This document shows, piece after piece, positions 1 to 7,567 of a stretch of DNA of 15,764 nucleotides (within the stretch, counting starts at the first letter, position 1; each line of letters opens with the position of its first letter). Position numbers and translations under genes: made by a program. The stretch spans positions 1-15,764 of the forward strand of contig CANGMU010000034.1 of the NCBI GenBank assembly GCA_947454665.1, in the 5' to 3' direction. The notes under the pieces were generated by a model. The model saw only the letters and a program-made list of their open reading frames with translations, ran no database searches and was not told the DNA's origin. This stretch comes from Pseudomonadota bacterium. Lineage in GTDB: Bacteria > Pseudomonadota > Gammaproteobacteria > Steroidobacterales > Steroidobacteraceae.

Positions 1-227
1 ATGACTATTTCCGCCAGTTCGGCCTGACGCCGGAACGGCTGACGCTCGCGAAACCGAATGCCATCGTGATGCACCCGCAGCCGATGAACCGCGGCGTGGA
101 GATCGACTCGGCCGTGGCCGATGGCCCGCGCTCGGTGATCCGCGACCAGGTGGCCAACGGCGTCGCCGTGCGCATGGCCGTCCTCGAAACACTGGCCGCA
201 AGGCCGATGACCGGCTGGAGCCCCTGA
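1..227 (+). CDS. pyrB: Aspartate carbamoyltransferase catalytic subunit, C-terminal fragment (5' end outside window)
   Basis: Only the last 75 codons are present; the reading frame starts at base 3 and ends at TGA 225-227. PyrB condenses carbamoyl phosphate with L-aspartate to N-carbamoylaspartate, the first committed step of pyrimidine synthesis, in the cytoplasm. The fragment carries the conserved C-terminal signature HPQPMNRGVEID, followed by the helix SVIRDQVANGVAVRMAVLE that closes the family. The HPxPxNRGxEI segment contributes to the aspartate/carbamoyl phosphate active site in known ATCases. The stop lies 4 nt before the GTG start of the PyrK-type gene, so the two are almost certainly cotranscribed. 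The family assignment is secure; whether the missing part has unusual features cannot be seen. Confidence 0.93.
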   Translation, partial: DYFRQFGLTPERLTLAKPNAIVMHPQPMNRGVEIDSAVADGPRSVIRDQVANGVAVRMAVLETLAARPMTGWSP

Positions 228-231
228 CACC

Positions 232-1143
232 GTGTCCGACACCGCTGCCGTGAACACCGACCGCCCGCACCGCGGCACCATCTTCGTCGAGGACGCGAGC
301 GTCCTCTCACAGGAAGCCCATGCAGGCAGGCAATTCGTGCTGCGCCTCGCGTCGCCTCGCGTCGCACGTCGCGCGACGGCCGGCAGCTTCGTGCATGCCG
401 CCGTGGATCCCGACATCCCGATGCGCCGGCCGCTATCGATCATGCGCGCGAGCGCGGACGAGGGCTGGATCGAGATCCTCTACAAGGTCATGGGCGAAGG
501 CCTGAACCACCTGGCGACGCGCCAGGCCGGCGATACCGTCAACCTGATGGGTCCGATCGGCAAGGGTTTCGTCCCGCGCACGGACAAGCCTCGCGCGCTA
601 CTGATCGGCGGCGGCGTGGGCATCCCGCCGATGGTCTATTTGGCGGAGGTCCTGAAGGACCGGGCGGACGAGGGCTTCAAGCCCTTCGCGATTTTCGGCT
701 CCGAGATCCCCTTTCCCTTCCGCGCACGCCCTTCCCGGCTCATCGTGCCGGGCATGCCGGAGGGCGTGATTGCTGCCATGCCCTTGCTCGAGGACTGGGG
801 CATCCCCTGCCGCCTGACGAGCAAGGCCGGCTTCGCCGGCTGCCACGATGGCTATGTCACCGATCTCGCGCGCGCCTGGTTGGGCACGCTCGACCGCACG
901 GCGCTCGACGAAGTCGAGATCTTCAGCTGCGGTCCGACGCCGATGCTGAAGGCAGTGGCTGCACTGGCTGCGGAATTCAGCGTGGCCTGCCAGGTCTCGC
1001 TCGAGGAATACATGGCCTGCGCGGTGGGTGGCTGCGCGGGCTGCGTGGTGGAAGTGGCGACGCCAGACGGTCCGGCGATGAAGCGAGTCTGCGTTGACGG
1101 CCCGGTGTTCGACGCCACCACGGTGTTCGGCCCGAAACCCTGA
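232..1143 (+). CDS. pyrK: PyrK-type dihydroorotate dehydrogenase electron transfer subunit (FAD, [2Fe-2S])
   Basis: 303 residues from a GTG start; a GGAG at 217-220 inside the pyrB end gives an 11-nt spacing. PyrK passes electrons from dihydroorotate oxidation by a class 1B PyrD to NAD+ through FAD and a [2Fe-2S] cluster. Domains in order are a ferredoxin-reductase-type FAD domain (about 12-112, with RRPLS at 65-69), a nucleotide-binding domain (GGGVGIPP at 126-133, FSCGP at 231-235), and a C-terminal iron-sulfur motif. Its cysteines C263, C268, C271 and C287 are spaced CX4CX2CX15C, as in PyrK. It is longer than the usual ~255 residues, partly from extra sequence around 156-205. No pyrD is visible here. 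Most gammaproteobacteria use quinone-linked class 2 PyrD, so the partner is uncertain and the protein could serve another oxidoreductase. Confidence 0.85.
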   Translation: MSDTAAVNTDRPHRGTIFVEDASVLSQEAHAGRQFVLRLASPRVARRATAGSFVHAAVDPDIPMRRPLSIMRASADEGWIEILYKVMGEGLNHLATRQAGDTVNLMGPIGKGFVPRTDKPRALLIGGGVGIPPMVYLAEVLKDRADEGFKPFAIFGSEIPFPFRARPSRLIVPGMPEGVIAAMPLLEDWGIPCRLTSKAGFAGCHDGYVTDLARAWLGTLDRTALDEVEIFSCGPTPMLKAVAALAAEFSVACQVSLEEYMACAVGGCAGCVVEVATPDGPAMKRVCVDGPVFDATTVFGPKP

Positions 1144-1199
1144 CGCCCCGCCGGGGCTGTGGCACTCTCCCGGAAGTATTCAAACTGGGGGATGCTTCC

Positions 1200-1997
1200 A
1201 TGAACGACCGTCTGCGCCTGGCCTGTGCCGCGCTGTCCGCGACTGCTTTCGCGGCCCTTTCCTCACACGGCATCGCCGCCGAGCCGGCTGCGGCTCCGGC
1301 GCCCTACGTGATGCCGGCGTCGACGCCTGCACCCATCCGTGCGGCAATCGAATCCGCAGACCGCGCCGCGGATGCCAAGGCCCGCGATGCGAACCGCAAA
1401 CCGGCTGAACTGCTGACGCTGGCCGGTATCAAGGCGGGCGATCGCGTGGTCGAGTTCGCATCCTTCGGCCAGTACTTCTCGCAGTTGCTGTCGGACGTCG
1501 TCGGCCCGCAGGGCCGCGTGTACATGTACGACCTGCCCTACACGGCACAACGTGCCGCAGCCAATAGCGGCGCCTTCGTCGACAAGCACCCGAACACGCA
1601 GTACACGCTGGTCAACTACAACAGCATCGAACTGCCGAAGGACGTGGATGCCGTCGTCAACGTGCTCTACTACCACGACCTGCCGCTCAACAACATCGAA
1701 ACCGCTGCTTTGAACGCCAAGATCTTCCAGGCGCTGAAGCCGGGCGGCACGTTCTTCATCGTGGACCACAATGCAGCTGCGGGCTCGGGCGTCCGGGACA
1801 TCAAGACCCTGCACCGCATCGACCCGGCCGTCATCAAGGCCGAAGTCACCAAGGCGGGCTTCGAACTCGTTGAGGAGAGCAAGCTGCTGGCCTACGCGAA
1901 TGATGACCACACGCAGCTGGTTTTCGCGCCGGGCCTGCGCGGGATGACGGACCAGTCGGTATTCAAGTTCCGCAAGCCGAGCAAGGCGCGGAAGTAA
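1200..1997 (+). CDS. Predicted secreted class I SAM-methyltransferase-like protein (COG4798-like)
   Basis: 265 residues, with a good Shine-Dalgarno (TGGGGGA, 1186-1192) 7 nt before ATG. The N-terminus looks like a Sec signal peptide: Arg-containing start, hydrophobic 8-22, probable cleavage after GIAA near residue 27. No lipobox cysteine is placed correctly. The rest has the Rossmann order of a class I methyltransferase: strand/loop at 82-98, acidic D111 after strand 2, LYYHDLP, then ALKPGGTFFIVDH. The C-terminal part (AAGSGVRD, TLHRIDPA, DDHTQLVF, DQSVFKFRKP) resembles predicted periplasmic methyltransferases of the COG4798 type, from memory. The usual Gly-rich SAM loop reads FASFGQYFS (86-94), with only one glycine. 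Substrate unknown; catalytic activity uncertain. A convergent hairpin follows the stop. Confidence 0.75.
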   Translation: MNDRLRLACAALSATAFAALSSHGIAAEPAAAPAPYVMPASTPAPIRAAIESADRAADAKARDANRKPAELLTLAGIKAGDRVVEFASFGQYFSQLLSDVVGPQGRVYMYDLPYTAQRAAANSGAFVDKHPNTQYTLVNYNSIELPKDVDAVVNVLYYHDLPLNNIETAALNAKIFQALKPGGTFFIVDHNAAAGSGVRDIKTLHRIDPAVIKAEVTKAGFELVEESKLLAYANDDHTQLVFAPGLRGMTDQSVFKFRKPSKARK

Positions 1998-2006
1998 TCG
2001 GCCGAA

Positions 2007-2032
2007 GCCGCCGCGCCATCCGGCGCGGCGGC
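2007..2032. terminator. GC-rich hairpin between convergent genes, possible bidirectional terminator
   Basis: Perfect 11-bp inverted repeat: GCCGCCGCGCC at 2007-2017, 4-nt loop 2018-2021, and its complement at 2022-2032. It lies between the stop of the methyltransferase (1997) and the stop of the third pilus ATPase (2036), the place expected for a shared terminator. Neither side has a clear run of T, so intrinsic termination is plausible but not certain; it may instead block readthrough or protect 3' ends. Confidence 0.55.
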
Positions 2033-2035
2033 AAT

Positions 2036-3163
2036 TCAACCGAAGTTGATTTTCGACTCGAGATTGGTCCGTGAATCGGCGTAGCTCAGCGCCGCGTCCA
2101 GCGAGATGCGTCCATCCTTGTAGAGCTTGAACAGGGCCTGATCAAAACTCTGGATGCCGCGCTCGGCGCTGGTGTGGATCGCTTCCTTGATCGCCGAGAT
2201 GTCCGCCTTGTAGATCAATTCGGCGATATGCGCGGTGTTGAGCATTACCTCGACGGCAGCGACTCGCTTGCCGTCCACGCCCGGCACCAGCCGCTGCGAG
2301 ATGATCGCCCTCAGGTATTGCGACAGGTCCATCACCGCCTGGTCGTGCTGTTCATGCGGGAAGAAATTGATGATGCGGTCCAGCGTCTCGGCGCAGTTGT
2401 TGGCGTGCAGCGTCGCCAGCACGAGCTGGCCGGTGCCCGCCAGCGAGAGCGCCGCCTGCATGCTGGCCCGATCCCGGATCTCGCCGATCAACACCACGTC
2501 CGGCGCCGCGCGCAGCGCGCCGCGCAGGGCCCGCTCGAAGGAATGCGTGTCGATTCCGACTTCACGCTGGTTCACGATAGAGCGGTTGTTCCGGTGCAGG
2601 AACTCGATCGGGTCCTCGATGGTGAGGATGTGCTCCGAGAAGTTCTCGTTGCGGTAATTGATCATTGCCGCGAGCGTCGTGGACTTTCCCGACCCGGTGG
2701 AACCGACGACGAGGATCAAGCCTCGCTTGTGCTCCAGCAGGTCGGTGAGGTTCTCGGGCAGCCCAAGGTTTTCGATGCGCGGCATCTCGTGTGAGATATA
2801 GCGCATGACGATCGAGGGCGTCCCGCGCTGCAGGAAAACATTGACGCGGAAGCGTCCGATCCCGGGCTCGGACAAGGCGAAATCGAGCTCGAGCTCGCGT
2901 TGCAGCGTTTCCTGCAGCTCCGGCGTCATGACGGTTGCGGCGGCAGCACGCAGCGTTTCGACCCCCAGCAACTGCTTGTTGATCGCGTAGATCGTGCCCT
3001 GGATCTTGATCTTCGCGGGGGAATTCACCGCCAGGAAAATGTCGGATGCGCCCTTGTCCACCATCAACTGGAACAGGGGGCGCAGATCGAGCCGGGCCTG
3101 TTCGGCAACCGGCGCACCTGGCAGCACGGGCGTGTCGGGCGCCGCGTCAGTAGGGTCGGCCAT
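2036..3163 (-). CDS. PilU-like type IV pilus ATPase, third paralogue of the PilT family
   Basis: 375 residues from the ATG at 3163; a longer frame reaches 3205 but would extend further into pilU, while the chosen start has GGGGA upstream. It overlaps the pilU stop by 17 nt. This is a hexameric secretion-type ATPase of the PilT/PilU class, acting at the inner-membrane base of the pilus. Seen: an N-terminal PAS-like domain (about 25-125, ASDIFLA), Walker A GSTGSGKST (154-162), Asp box TIEDPIEF, Walker B VVLIGEIRD with E228, and a His box with LVLATLHANN. The first His-box residue, the His of ETGH in the two neighbours, is here GTGQ with Q246. It lacks the AIRNLIRE motif of PilT, reading HIAELIYKA instead. 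A proline-rich N-terminal extension (1-25) is extra. Likely a retraction accessory motor or regulator; this is inference. Confidence 0.87.
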   Translation of the reverse strand: MADPTDAAPDTPVLPGAPVAEQARLDLRPLFQLMVDKGASDIFLAVNSPAKIKIQGTIYAINKQLLGVETLRAAAATVMTPELQETLQRELELDFALSEPGIGRFRVNVFLQRGTPSIVMRYISHEMPRIENLGLPENLTDLLEHKRGLILVVGSTGSGKSTTLAAMINYRNENFSEHILTIEDPIEFLHRNNRSIVNQREVGIDTHSFERALRGALRAAPDVVLIGEIRDRASMQAALSLAGTGQLVLATLHANNCAETLDRIINFFPHEQHDQAVMDLSQYLRAIISQRLVPGVDGKRVAAVEVMLNTAHIAELIYKADISAIKEAIHTSAERGIQSFDQALFKLYKDGRISLDAALSYADSRTNLESKINFG

Positions 3164-4310
3164 TCTTCTCGTCCCCTTCATCCAGCAAGGCCAGACCGGC
3201 CGCATCGGCGGCGACGGAACTGTCGCGCTTGCTCTCGAGCTTCACGCGCAGACGCAGCTCGTTCTTGGAATCAGCGTTGCGCAAGGCTTCCTCGTAGGAA
3301 ATGTAATTCGCCTCGTAGAGCTCGAACAGGGCTTGATCGAAGGTCTTCATGCCGACGCGGGTCGATCGTGCCATCACTTCCTTGATCTGCATGACCTCCC
3401 CCTTGAAGATGAGGTCGGCGATCAGCGGCGAATTCAGCATGATCTCGGTCGCGGCGATCCGGCCGTGGCCACTTTGCCGGGGCACCAGACGCTGCGAAAT
3501 CAGCCCCCGCAGGTTCAGCGAGAGATCCATCAGGAGCTGCTCGCGGCGGTCGTCGGGGAACAGGTTGATCATGCGGTCCAGCGCCTGGTTGGAGCTGTTG
3601 GCGTGCAACGTGGCCAGCACCAGGTGGCCGGTCTCTGCGAACTGGATACCGTACTCCATCGTCTCGCGGTCGCGGATCTCGCCGATGAGGATGACATCAG
3701 GCGCCTGGCGCAACGTGTTCTTCAGCGCGTTGGCCCAGCTGTCCGTGTCGACGCCGACTTCGCGATGCGTGACGACGCAGTTCTTGTGCGGATGGATGTA
3801 TTCGACCGGATCCTCGATCGTGACGATGTGGCCCCGGGAGTTTTCGTTGCGCACGCCCACCATGGCGGCAAGCGTTGTGGATTTGCCCGAGCCGGTGCCG
3901 CCGACGATGATGACCAGGCCACGCTTGGCCATGACCACGTCCTTGAGGATCGGCGGCAGTTCGAGTTCCTCGACCGTCGGTATCTTGGCGTTGATGAGGC
4001 GCAGCACCACGCCGGGATGGCCCTGCTGCACGAAGGCACTGGCGCGGAAGCGGCCAATGCCCGCGGGCGAGATGGCGAAATTGCTTTCCTTAGTGGCGTC
4101 GAACTCCTTCGCCTGGCGGTCGTTCATGATCGAACGCACCAGCACAGAGGCCTCTTCGCCGGTCAGGCGGCGATCGGACTGCGGCCGGACTTCGCCGTCG
4201 ACTTTCAGCGCTGGCGGAAAGCCAGCGGTGATGAAGAGGTCAGAGGCCTTCAGGTCGACAACGCGACGCAGGAGGTCCTGCATCAGCTTGATGGCTTGTT
4301 CGCGATCCAT
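3147..4310 (-). CDS. pilU: Type IV pilus retraction ATPase PilU
   Basis: 387 residues, close to the ~382 of Pseudomonas PilU, with ATG preceded by GGGGAAG. PilU is the accessory retraction motor that works with PilT in twitching motility and DNA uptake. Seen: ASDLFITAGFPP near the N-terminus, Walker A GGTGSGKST (137-145), Asp box TIEDPVEY (165-171), Walker B ILIGEIRD with E211, and an intact His box ETGHLVLATLHAN. The NALKNTLRQAPDVI segment and the RSTRVGMKTFDQAL C-terminal region match PilU rather than PilT. A 25-residue tail after the family end (from about 361) is acidic and probably disordered; the third ATPase gene starts inside its coding sequence. It lies 21 nt after the pilT stop, so it is in the same operon. 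Identification is firm. Confidence 0.94.
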   Translation of the reverse strand: MDREQAIKLMQDLLRRVVDLKASDLFITAGFPPALKVDGEVRPQSDRRLTGEEASVLVRSIMNDRQAKEFDATKESNFAISPAGIGRFRASAFVQQGHPGVVLRLINAKIPTVEELELPPILKDVVMAKRGLVIIVGGTGSGKSTTLAAMVGVRNENSRGHIVTIEDPVEYIHPHKNCVVTHREVGVDTDSWANALKNTLRQAPDVILIGEIRDRETMEYGIQFAETGHLVLATLHANSSNQALDRMINLFPDDRREQLLMDLSLNLRGLISQRLVPRQSGHGRIAATEIMLNSPLIADLIFKGEVMQIKEVMARSTRVGMKTFDQALFELYEANYISYEEALRNADSKNELRLRVKLESKRDSSVAADAAGLALLDEGDEKNGRPY

Positions 4311-4331
4311 GTTCTTCCCCGGGGCGCGGCC

Positions 4332-5372
4332 TTAGACGGCGTCCTTGTTCTGGGCCTTGAAGCGGGCTTCTTCCTTCGTGACGAAGCCCTTGGACACCAG
4401 TTCGGTGAGGCATTGGTCGAGGGTCTGCATGCCCTGGGCCTGGCCGGTCTGGATGGATGAATACATCTGCGCCACCTTGCCTTCGCGGATGAGGTTCCGG
4501 ATCGCAGGCGTGCCGATCATGATTTCGTGGGCCGCGACGCGACCGCCGCCGATGCGCTTGAGCAGGGTCTGCGAGATGACCGCCCGCAGCGACTCCGACA
4601 GCATCGAACGGACCATCTCCTTTTCGGCGGCCGGGAACACGTCGACGATGCGGTCAATGGTCTTGGCGGCGGAGCTGGTGTGCAGGGTGCCGAAGACCAG
4701 GTGGCCCGTCTCTGCGGCGGTGAGCGCAAGGCGGATCGTCTCCAGATCGCGCATTTCACCGACCAGGATGACGTCAGGATCTTCGCGCAGCGCCGAGCGC
4801 AGCGCCTCGGCGAAACCCAGCGTGTCGCGATGGACTTCACGCTGGTTGATCAGCGAACGCTTGGACTCGTGCACGAACTCGATTGGATCCTCGACCGTGA
4901 GGATGTGGTCCGGCCGGTTGTCGTTGCAGTGGTTCACCATGGCGGCGAGCGTCGTGGACTTGCCCGAGCCGGTCGGCCCGGTGACCAGCACGAGGCCACG
5001 CGGCAGCATGCAAAGGTCCTTGAAGATCTTCGGCGTATTCAGCTCCTCGAGGCTCATCACCAGCGAGGGAATGGTGCGGAACACGGCGCCGGCGCCACGG
5101 TTCTGGTTGAACGCATTGACTCGGAAGCGGGCGAGACTGGGAATTTCAAACGAGAAATCCGTTTCGAAGAATTCCTCGTAGGCCTTGCGCTGTTTGTCGT
5201 TCATGATGTCGTACACCATGCTCTGCACCTCCTTGTGGGACAGTGCGGGCAGGTTGACGCGCTTCATGTCGCCGTCGACACGGATCATCGGCGGCACGCC
5301 GGCGGACAAGTGCAAGTCCGAGGCGTGGTTCTTCACGGCGAAAGCCAGGAGCTGCGCGATATCAAGTGCCAT
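4332..5372 (-). CDS. pilT: Type IV pilus retraction ATPase PilT
   Basis: 346 residues, nearly the length of Pseudomonas PilT (344) and closely similar along its length. PilT is the hexameric motor that depolymerises the pilus for twitching motility. Seen: ASDLHLSAGVPPMIRVDGD in the N-terminal PAS-like domain, NAFNQNRGAGAVFR, Walker A GPTGSGKST (132-140), Asp box VEDPIEF (160-166), Walker B ILVGEMRD with E206, His box ETGHLVFGTLHT with both histidines (224, 231), and the PilT-specific AIRNLIRE (290-297) needed for retraction in characterised PilT. A Shine-Dalgarno GGGAG lies 5 nt upstream of ATG. It is the first gene of a pilT-pilU-pilU-like operon and diverges from yggS, the usual neighbour in gammaproteobacteria. 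Confidence 0.97.
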   Translation of the reverse strand: MALDIAQLLAFAVKNHASDLHLSAGVPPMIRVDGDMKRVNLPALSHKEVQSMVYDIMNDKQRKAYEEFFETDFSFEIPSLARFRVNAFNQNRGAGAVFRTIPSLVMSLEELNTPKIFKDLCMLPRGLVLVTGPTGSGKSTTLAAMVNHCNDNRPDHILTVEDPIEFVHESKRSLINQREVHRDTLGFAEALRSALREDPDVILVGEMRDLETIRLALTAAETGHLVFGTLHTSSAAKTIDRIVDVFPAAEKEMVRSMLSESLRAVISQTLLKRIGGGRVAAHEIMIGTPAIRNLIREGKVAQMYSSIQTGQAQGMQTLDQCLTELVSKGFVTKEEARFKAQNKDAV

Positions 5373-5389
5373 GGAAACTCCCGTAAGGC

Positions 5390-5418
5390 TTCACCGAGTA
5401 TAGCCCCGTGATTATTGT
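5390..5418 (+). promoter_or_regulatory. Candidate yggS promoter giving a leaderless mRNA
   Basis: TTCACC (5390-5395, 4/6 to TTGACA) and TATTGT (5413-5418, 4/6 to TATAAT) are separated by exactly 17 nt. The -10 box ends 6 nt before ATG 5425, so transcription would start at or next to the start codon. No Shine-Dalgarno sequence is present upstream. The -35 overlaps the divergent pilT promoter region. Confidence 0.45.
5397..5402 (-). promoter_or_regulatory. Candidate pilT promoter (-10 TATACT)
   Basis: On the minus strand TATACT (5/6 to consensus) lies 24 nt before the pilT ATG, giving a predicted start of transcription near 5390 and a leader of about 18 nt that carries GGGAG. The -35 is poor: TTTGAA sits 15 nt upstream and no good hexamer is at 17. 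It overlaps the region where the divergent yggS promoter would lie. Confidence 0.5.
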
Positions 5419-5424
5419 TCAAAC

Positions 5425-6147
5425 ATGTTAAGCACTCCGCACATTCCGCAGTCCGGAACGCCATTGCACGACCGGTTCGAAACGGTCCGCGCCCGCGTTG
5501 ACGCAGCCGCCCGGGATTCGGGCAGGGATCCGGCCTCGATCTCGATCCTGGCCGTCAGCAAGGGCCAGCCTGCAGCGCGCCTGCGGGAAGCAGCTGCGCT
5601 CGGGTTCACGGCCTTTGGCGAGAACTACGTCGCCGAGGCGCTGCCCAAGATGCGGGAACTCGAGGGTCTGGCTCTGGACTGGCATTTCATTGGACGCCTG
5701 CAGGCTAACAAGACACGCCCCATCGCCACGCATTTCGCCTGGGTCCACGGGGTGGACAGACTCGATATCGCCAGACGCCTGTCGGAACAACGCAGCCACT
5801 TCGCGCCACCGCTCAACGTCTGCGTGCAGGTGAACGTCCTGGGCGAAGCCAGCAAGGGCGGCGTTGCGCCGGACGAAGTCGCCGGCCTGCTGGCGGCCCT
5901 GGGGCCCCTGCCCCGCCTTCGGCTGCGCGGACTGATGTGCATGCTGCCTTATGGGGCTCCGGCCTTGCAGCAGCATGAAGGTTTCGGCCTGTTGCGGCGG
6001 CTGCGTGACGCATCGGTAGCGGACGGCATCACGCTCGACACCCTGTCCATGGGCATGAGCAATGACCTGGAGGCTGCGGTGGCAGAAGGATCGACGATCC
6101 TGCGTATCGGCACTGCCTTGTTCGGCGCGCGCGCCACTGCCGGGTAA
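5425..6147 (+). CDS. yggS: YggS/PROSC family pyridoxal phosphate homeostasis protein
   Basis: 240 residues. The family is a fold-type III PLP-binding barrel that buffers pyridoxal 5'-phosphate and affects amino acid and keto acid pools; it has no established catalytic activity. Seen: ILAVSKGQP with the PLP lysine K46, FGENYVAEALPK, LDWHFIGRLQANK, and the C-terminal phosphate-binding signature LSMGMSNDLEAAVAEGST, then RIGTALFG. The start at 5425 has no ribosome-binding site and a -10-like box 6 nt away, so it may be leaderless. An in-frame TTG at 5464 with a weak GGAA is an alternative and would remove 13 residues ahead of the conserved region. It is followed after 9 nt by proC, the common gammaproteobacterial arrangement. 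Confidence 0.95.
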   Translation: MLSTPHIPQSGTPLHDRFETVRARVDAAARDSGRDPASISILAVSKGQPAARLREAAALGFTAFGENYVAEALPKMRELEGLALDWHFIGRLQANKTRPIATHFAWVHGVDRLDIARRLSEQRSHFAPPLNVCVQVNVLGEASKGGVAPDEVAGLLAALGPLPRLRLRGLMCMLPYGAPALQQHEGFGLLRRLRDASVADGITLDTLSMGMSNDLEAAVAEGSTILRIGTALFGARATAG

Positions 6148-6156
6148 ACTGCAAGG

Positions 6157-6996
6157 ATGACCACACTCCACACGCTTCGCGTCGCCCTGATCGGCGGCGG
6201 CAACATGGGTCGGGGACTGCTCGGCGGGCTGATCGCCCGCGGGCTCCCGGCATCGCAGATCACCGTCGCGGACCTGTACGAGGCCGGGCTCGAGGCCCTC
6301 GTCAGGGATTTCGGCGTCCGGACGACCACGGACAATCTCGTCGCCATCCAGGACGCGGATGTCGTCGTGCTGGCGGTCAAGCCGCAGCAGATGCGTCCGG
6401 TCGTCGAGGCCCTGCGCCCACAACTGGCGGCCAACCGGCCGCTGCTGCTGTCCGTGGCCGCCGGCCTGCGCGTCGGTGACCTTGCTCGCTGGGCGGGCGC
6501 CGGCGTGTCCGTCGTGCGCGCGATGCCCAACCGCCCTGCGCTGGTCGGCGCCGGCGCGACCGGCTTGTATGCGGATGCCAACGTGCCGGTCGCCCAGCGC
6601 GAACTCGCATCGCTGGTGATGGCCGCGACCGGCCTTGCCGTCTGGGTCGAGGAGGAAGTCCAGATCGATACCGTGACCGCCCTGTCGGGCAGTGGCCCGG
6701 CCTACTTCTTCCGCCTGGCGGAGCTGATGGCGGAGGCAGCCGTGGCACAGGGCATGGATCCGGCCGTCGCGCGGGCACTCGCCGCGAAAACGCTAGCCGG
6801 TGCTGGACAGCTGGTAGCCGCGGAACGCGACGACGACCTGGCCCGCATGCGGGCCGAAGTCACGTCCAAGGGGGGCACCACTGCCGCCGCACTTGCTCGC
6901 TTCGAGGAATGCGGATTTGGCGATACGGTCCGTTCCGCTATGGATGCGGCGGCGAATCGCAGCCGCGAGCTCGCCGACGAGTTCGGCAAAGGCTGA
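6157..6996 (+). CDS. proC: Pyrroline-5-carboxylate reductase
   Basis: 279 residues, normal for ProC. It reduces 1-pyrroline-5-carboxylate to L-proline with NAD(P)H, the last step of proline synthesis, in the cytoplasm. Seen: the N-terminal Rossmann nucleotide loop IGGGNMG (12-18), VVLAVKPQQM (70-79), RAMPNRPALVGAGATGLYA (121-139), and in the helical C-terminal domain the substrate/dimer motif LSGSGPAYFF (176-185) and VTSKGGTTAAAL (235-246). The start is 9 nt after yggS; GCAAGG directly abuts the ATG, so translation may depend on coupling to yggS. Second gene of yggS-proC-yggT. Confidence 0.97.
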   Translation: MTTLHTLRVALIGGGNMGRGLLGGLIARGLPASQITVADLYEAGLEALVRDFGVRTTTDNLVAIQDADVVVLAVKPQQMRPVVEALRPQLAANRPLLLSVAAGLRVGDLARWAGAGVSVVRAMPNRPALVGAGATGLYADANVPVAQRELASLVMAATGLAVWVEEEVQIDTVTALSGSGPAYFFRLAELMAEAAVAQGMDPAVARALAAKTLAGAGQLVAAERDDDLARMRAEVTSKGGTTAAALARFEECGFGDTVRSAMDAAANRSRELADEFGKG

Positions 6997-7011
6997 CGGA
7001 GACACATAGCC

Positions 7012-7542
7012 ATGGAAGCCGTCGCCTTTCTGGTGAACACCCTGCTCGGACTGGCGAGCTTCGTGCTGCTGCTGCGGCTATTGCTGCAGATCGTGCGTGC
7101 GGACTTCCGCAATCCGCTGGTCAGGGGCGTTGTGCAACTGACCAATCCCGTGATCGTGCCGCTGCGGCGCTGGATACCGGCCGTAGGTCGCATCGACAGT
7201 GCGTCGGTGATTGCGATCGTGGCGATCACGGCGCTGAAACTGTGGCTGCTGGATCTGCTCTCGCCCTTGCCCACGACGCTCGCAGGACTGCCCTTCCTGA
7301 GACTGCTGGCCATCGACCTGGTGCGACTGCTGCTGCAGTCCTACCTCTACCTGATCCTCCTCTACGCGCTGTCCTCGTTCTTCACGCAGGACGGCTATTC
7401 GCCAGGCCGCGCAATTCTCGGCTCGCTCTGCGAACCGCTGCTGCGCCCGATCCGAAAGCGCCTGCCTGTCGTGAGCGGTTTCGACTTGTCACCCTTGGCC
7501 GCGCTGCTCGCCCTCCAGGCCCTGCTGCTGCTCGTGCGCTGA
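7012..7542 (+). CDS. yggT: YggT family integral membrane protein
   Basis: 176 residues, mostly hydrophobic, in the inner membrane. Two YGGT repeats are visible. The first has a membrane segment (about 5-27) then ADFRNPLVRGVVQLTNPVIVPLRR, the amphipathic part with the typical NP and PLR. The second has a segment near 96-125 followed by ILGSLCEPLLRPIRKRLP and a final hydrophobic stretch (157-175). Two further segments lie near 64-84. The family is linked to osmotic tolerance in E. coli and to haem attachment or cell-division-related roles in plastids and cyanobacteria; its biochemical role is unclear. GGAG is 10 nt before ATG, and the proC stop is 15 nt upstream, so it is the last gene of the operon. 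Confidence 0.93.
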   Translation: MEAVAFLVNTLLGLASFVLLLRLLLQIVRADFRNPLVRGVVQLTNPVIVPLRRWIPAVGRIDSASVIAIVAITALKLWLLDLLSPLPTTLAGLPFLRLLAIDLVRLLLQSYLYLILLYALSSFFTQDGYSPGRAILGSLCEPLLRPIRKRLPVVSGFDLSPLAALLALQALLLLVR

Positions 7543-7567
7543 AGGCCCGCAGGGTCTGCACGGACGA

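Noticed and set aside
1145..1157. GCCCC/GGGGC hairpin just after the PyrK-type stop
   Set aside because: Only 5 bp with a 3-nt loop and no T run; too weak to call a terminator.
2994..4460. Long plus-strand open frame (488 codons) opposite the pilus ATPases
   Set aside because: It is antisense to pilU and pilT, which have full family motifs; its translation has no recognisable motif and is rich in Asp, Arg, Gly, as expected of a high-GC shadow frame.
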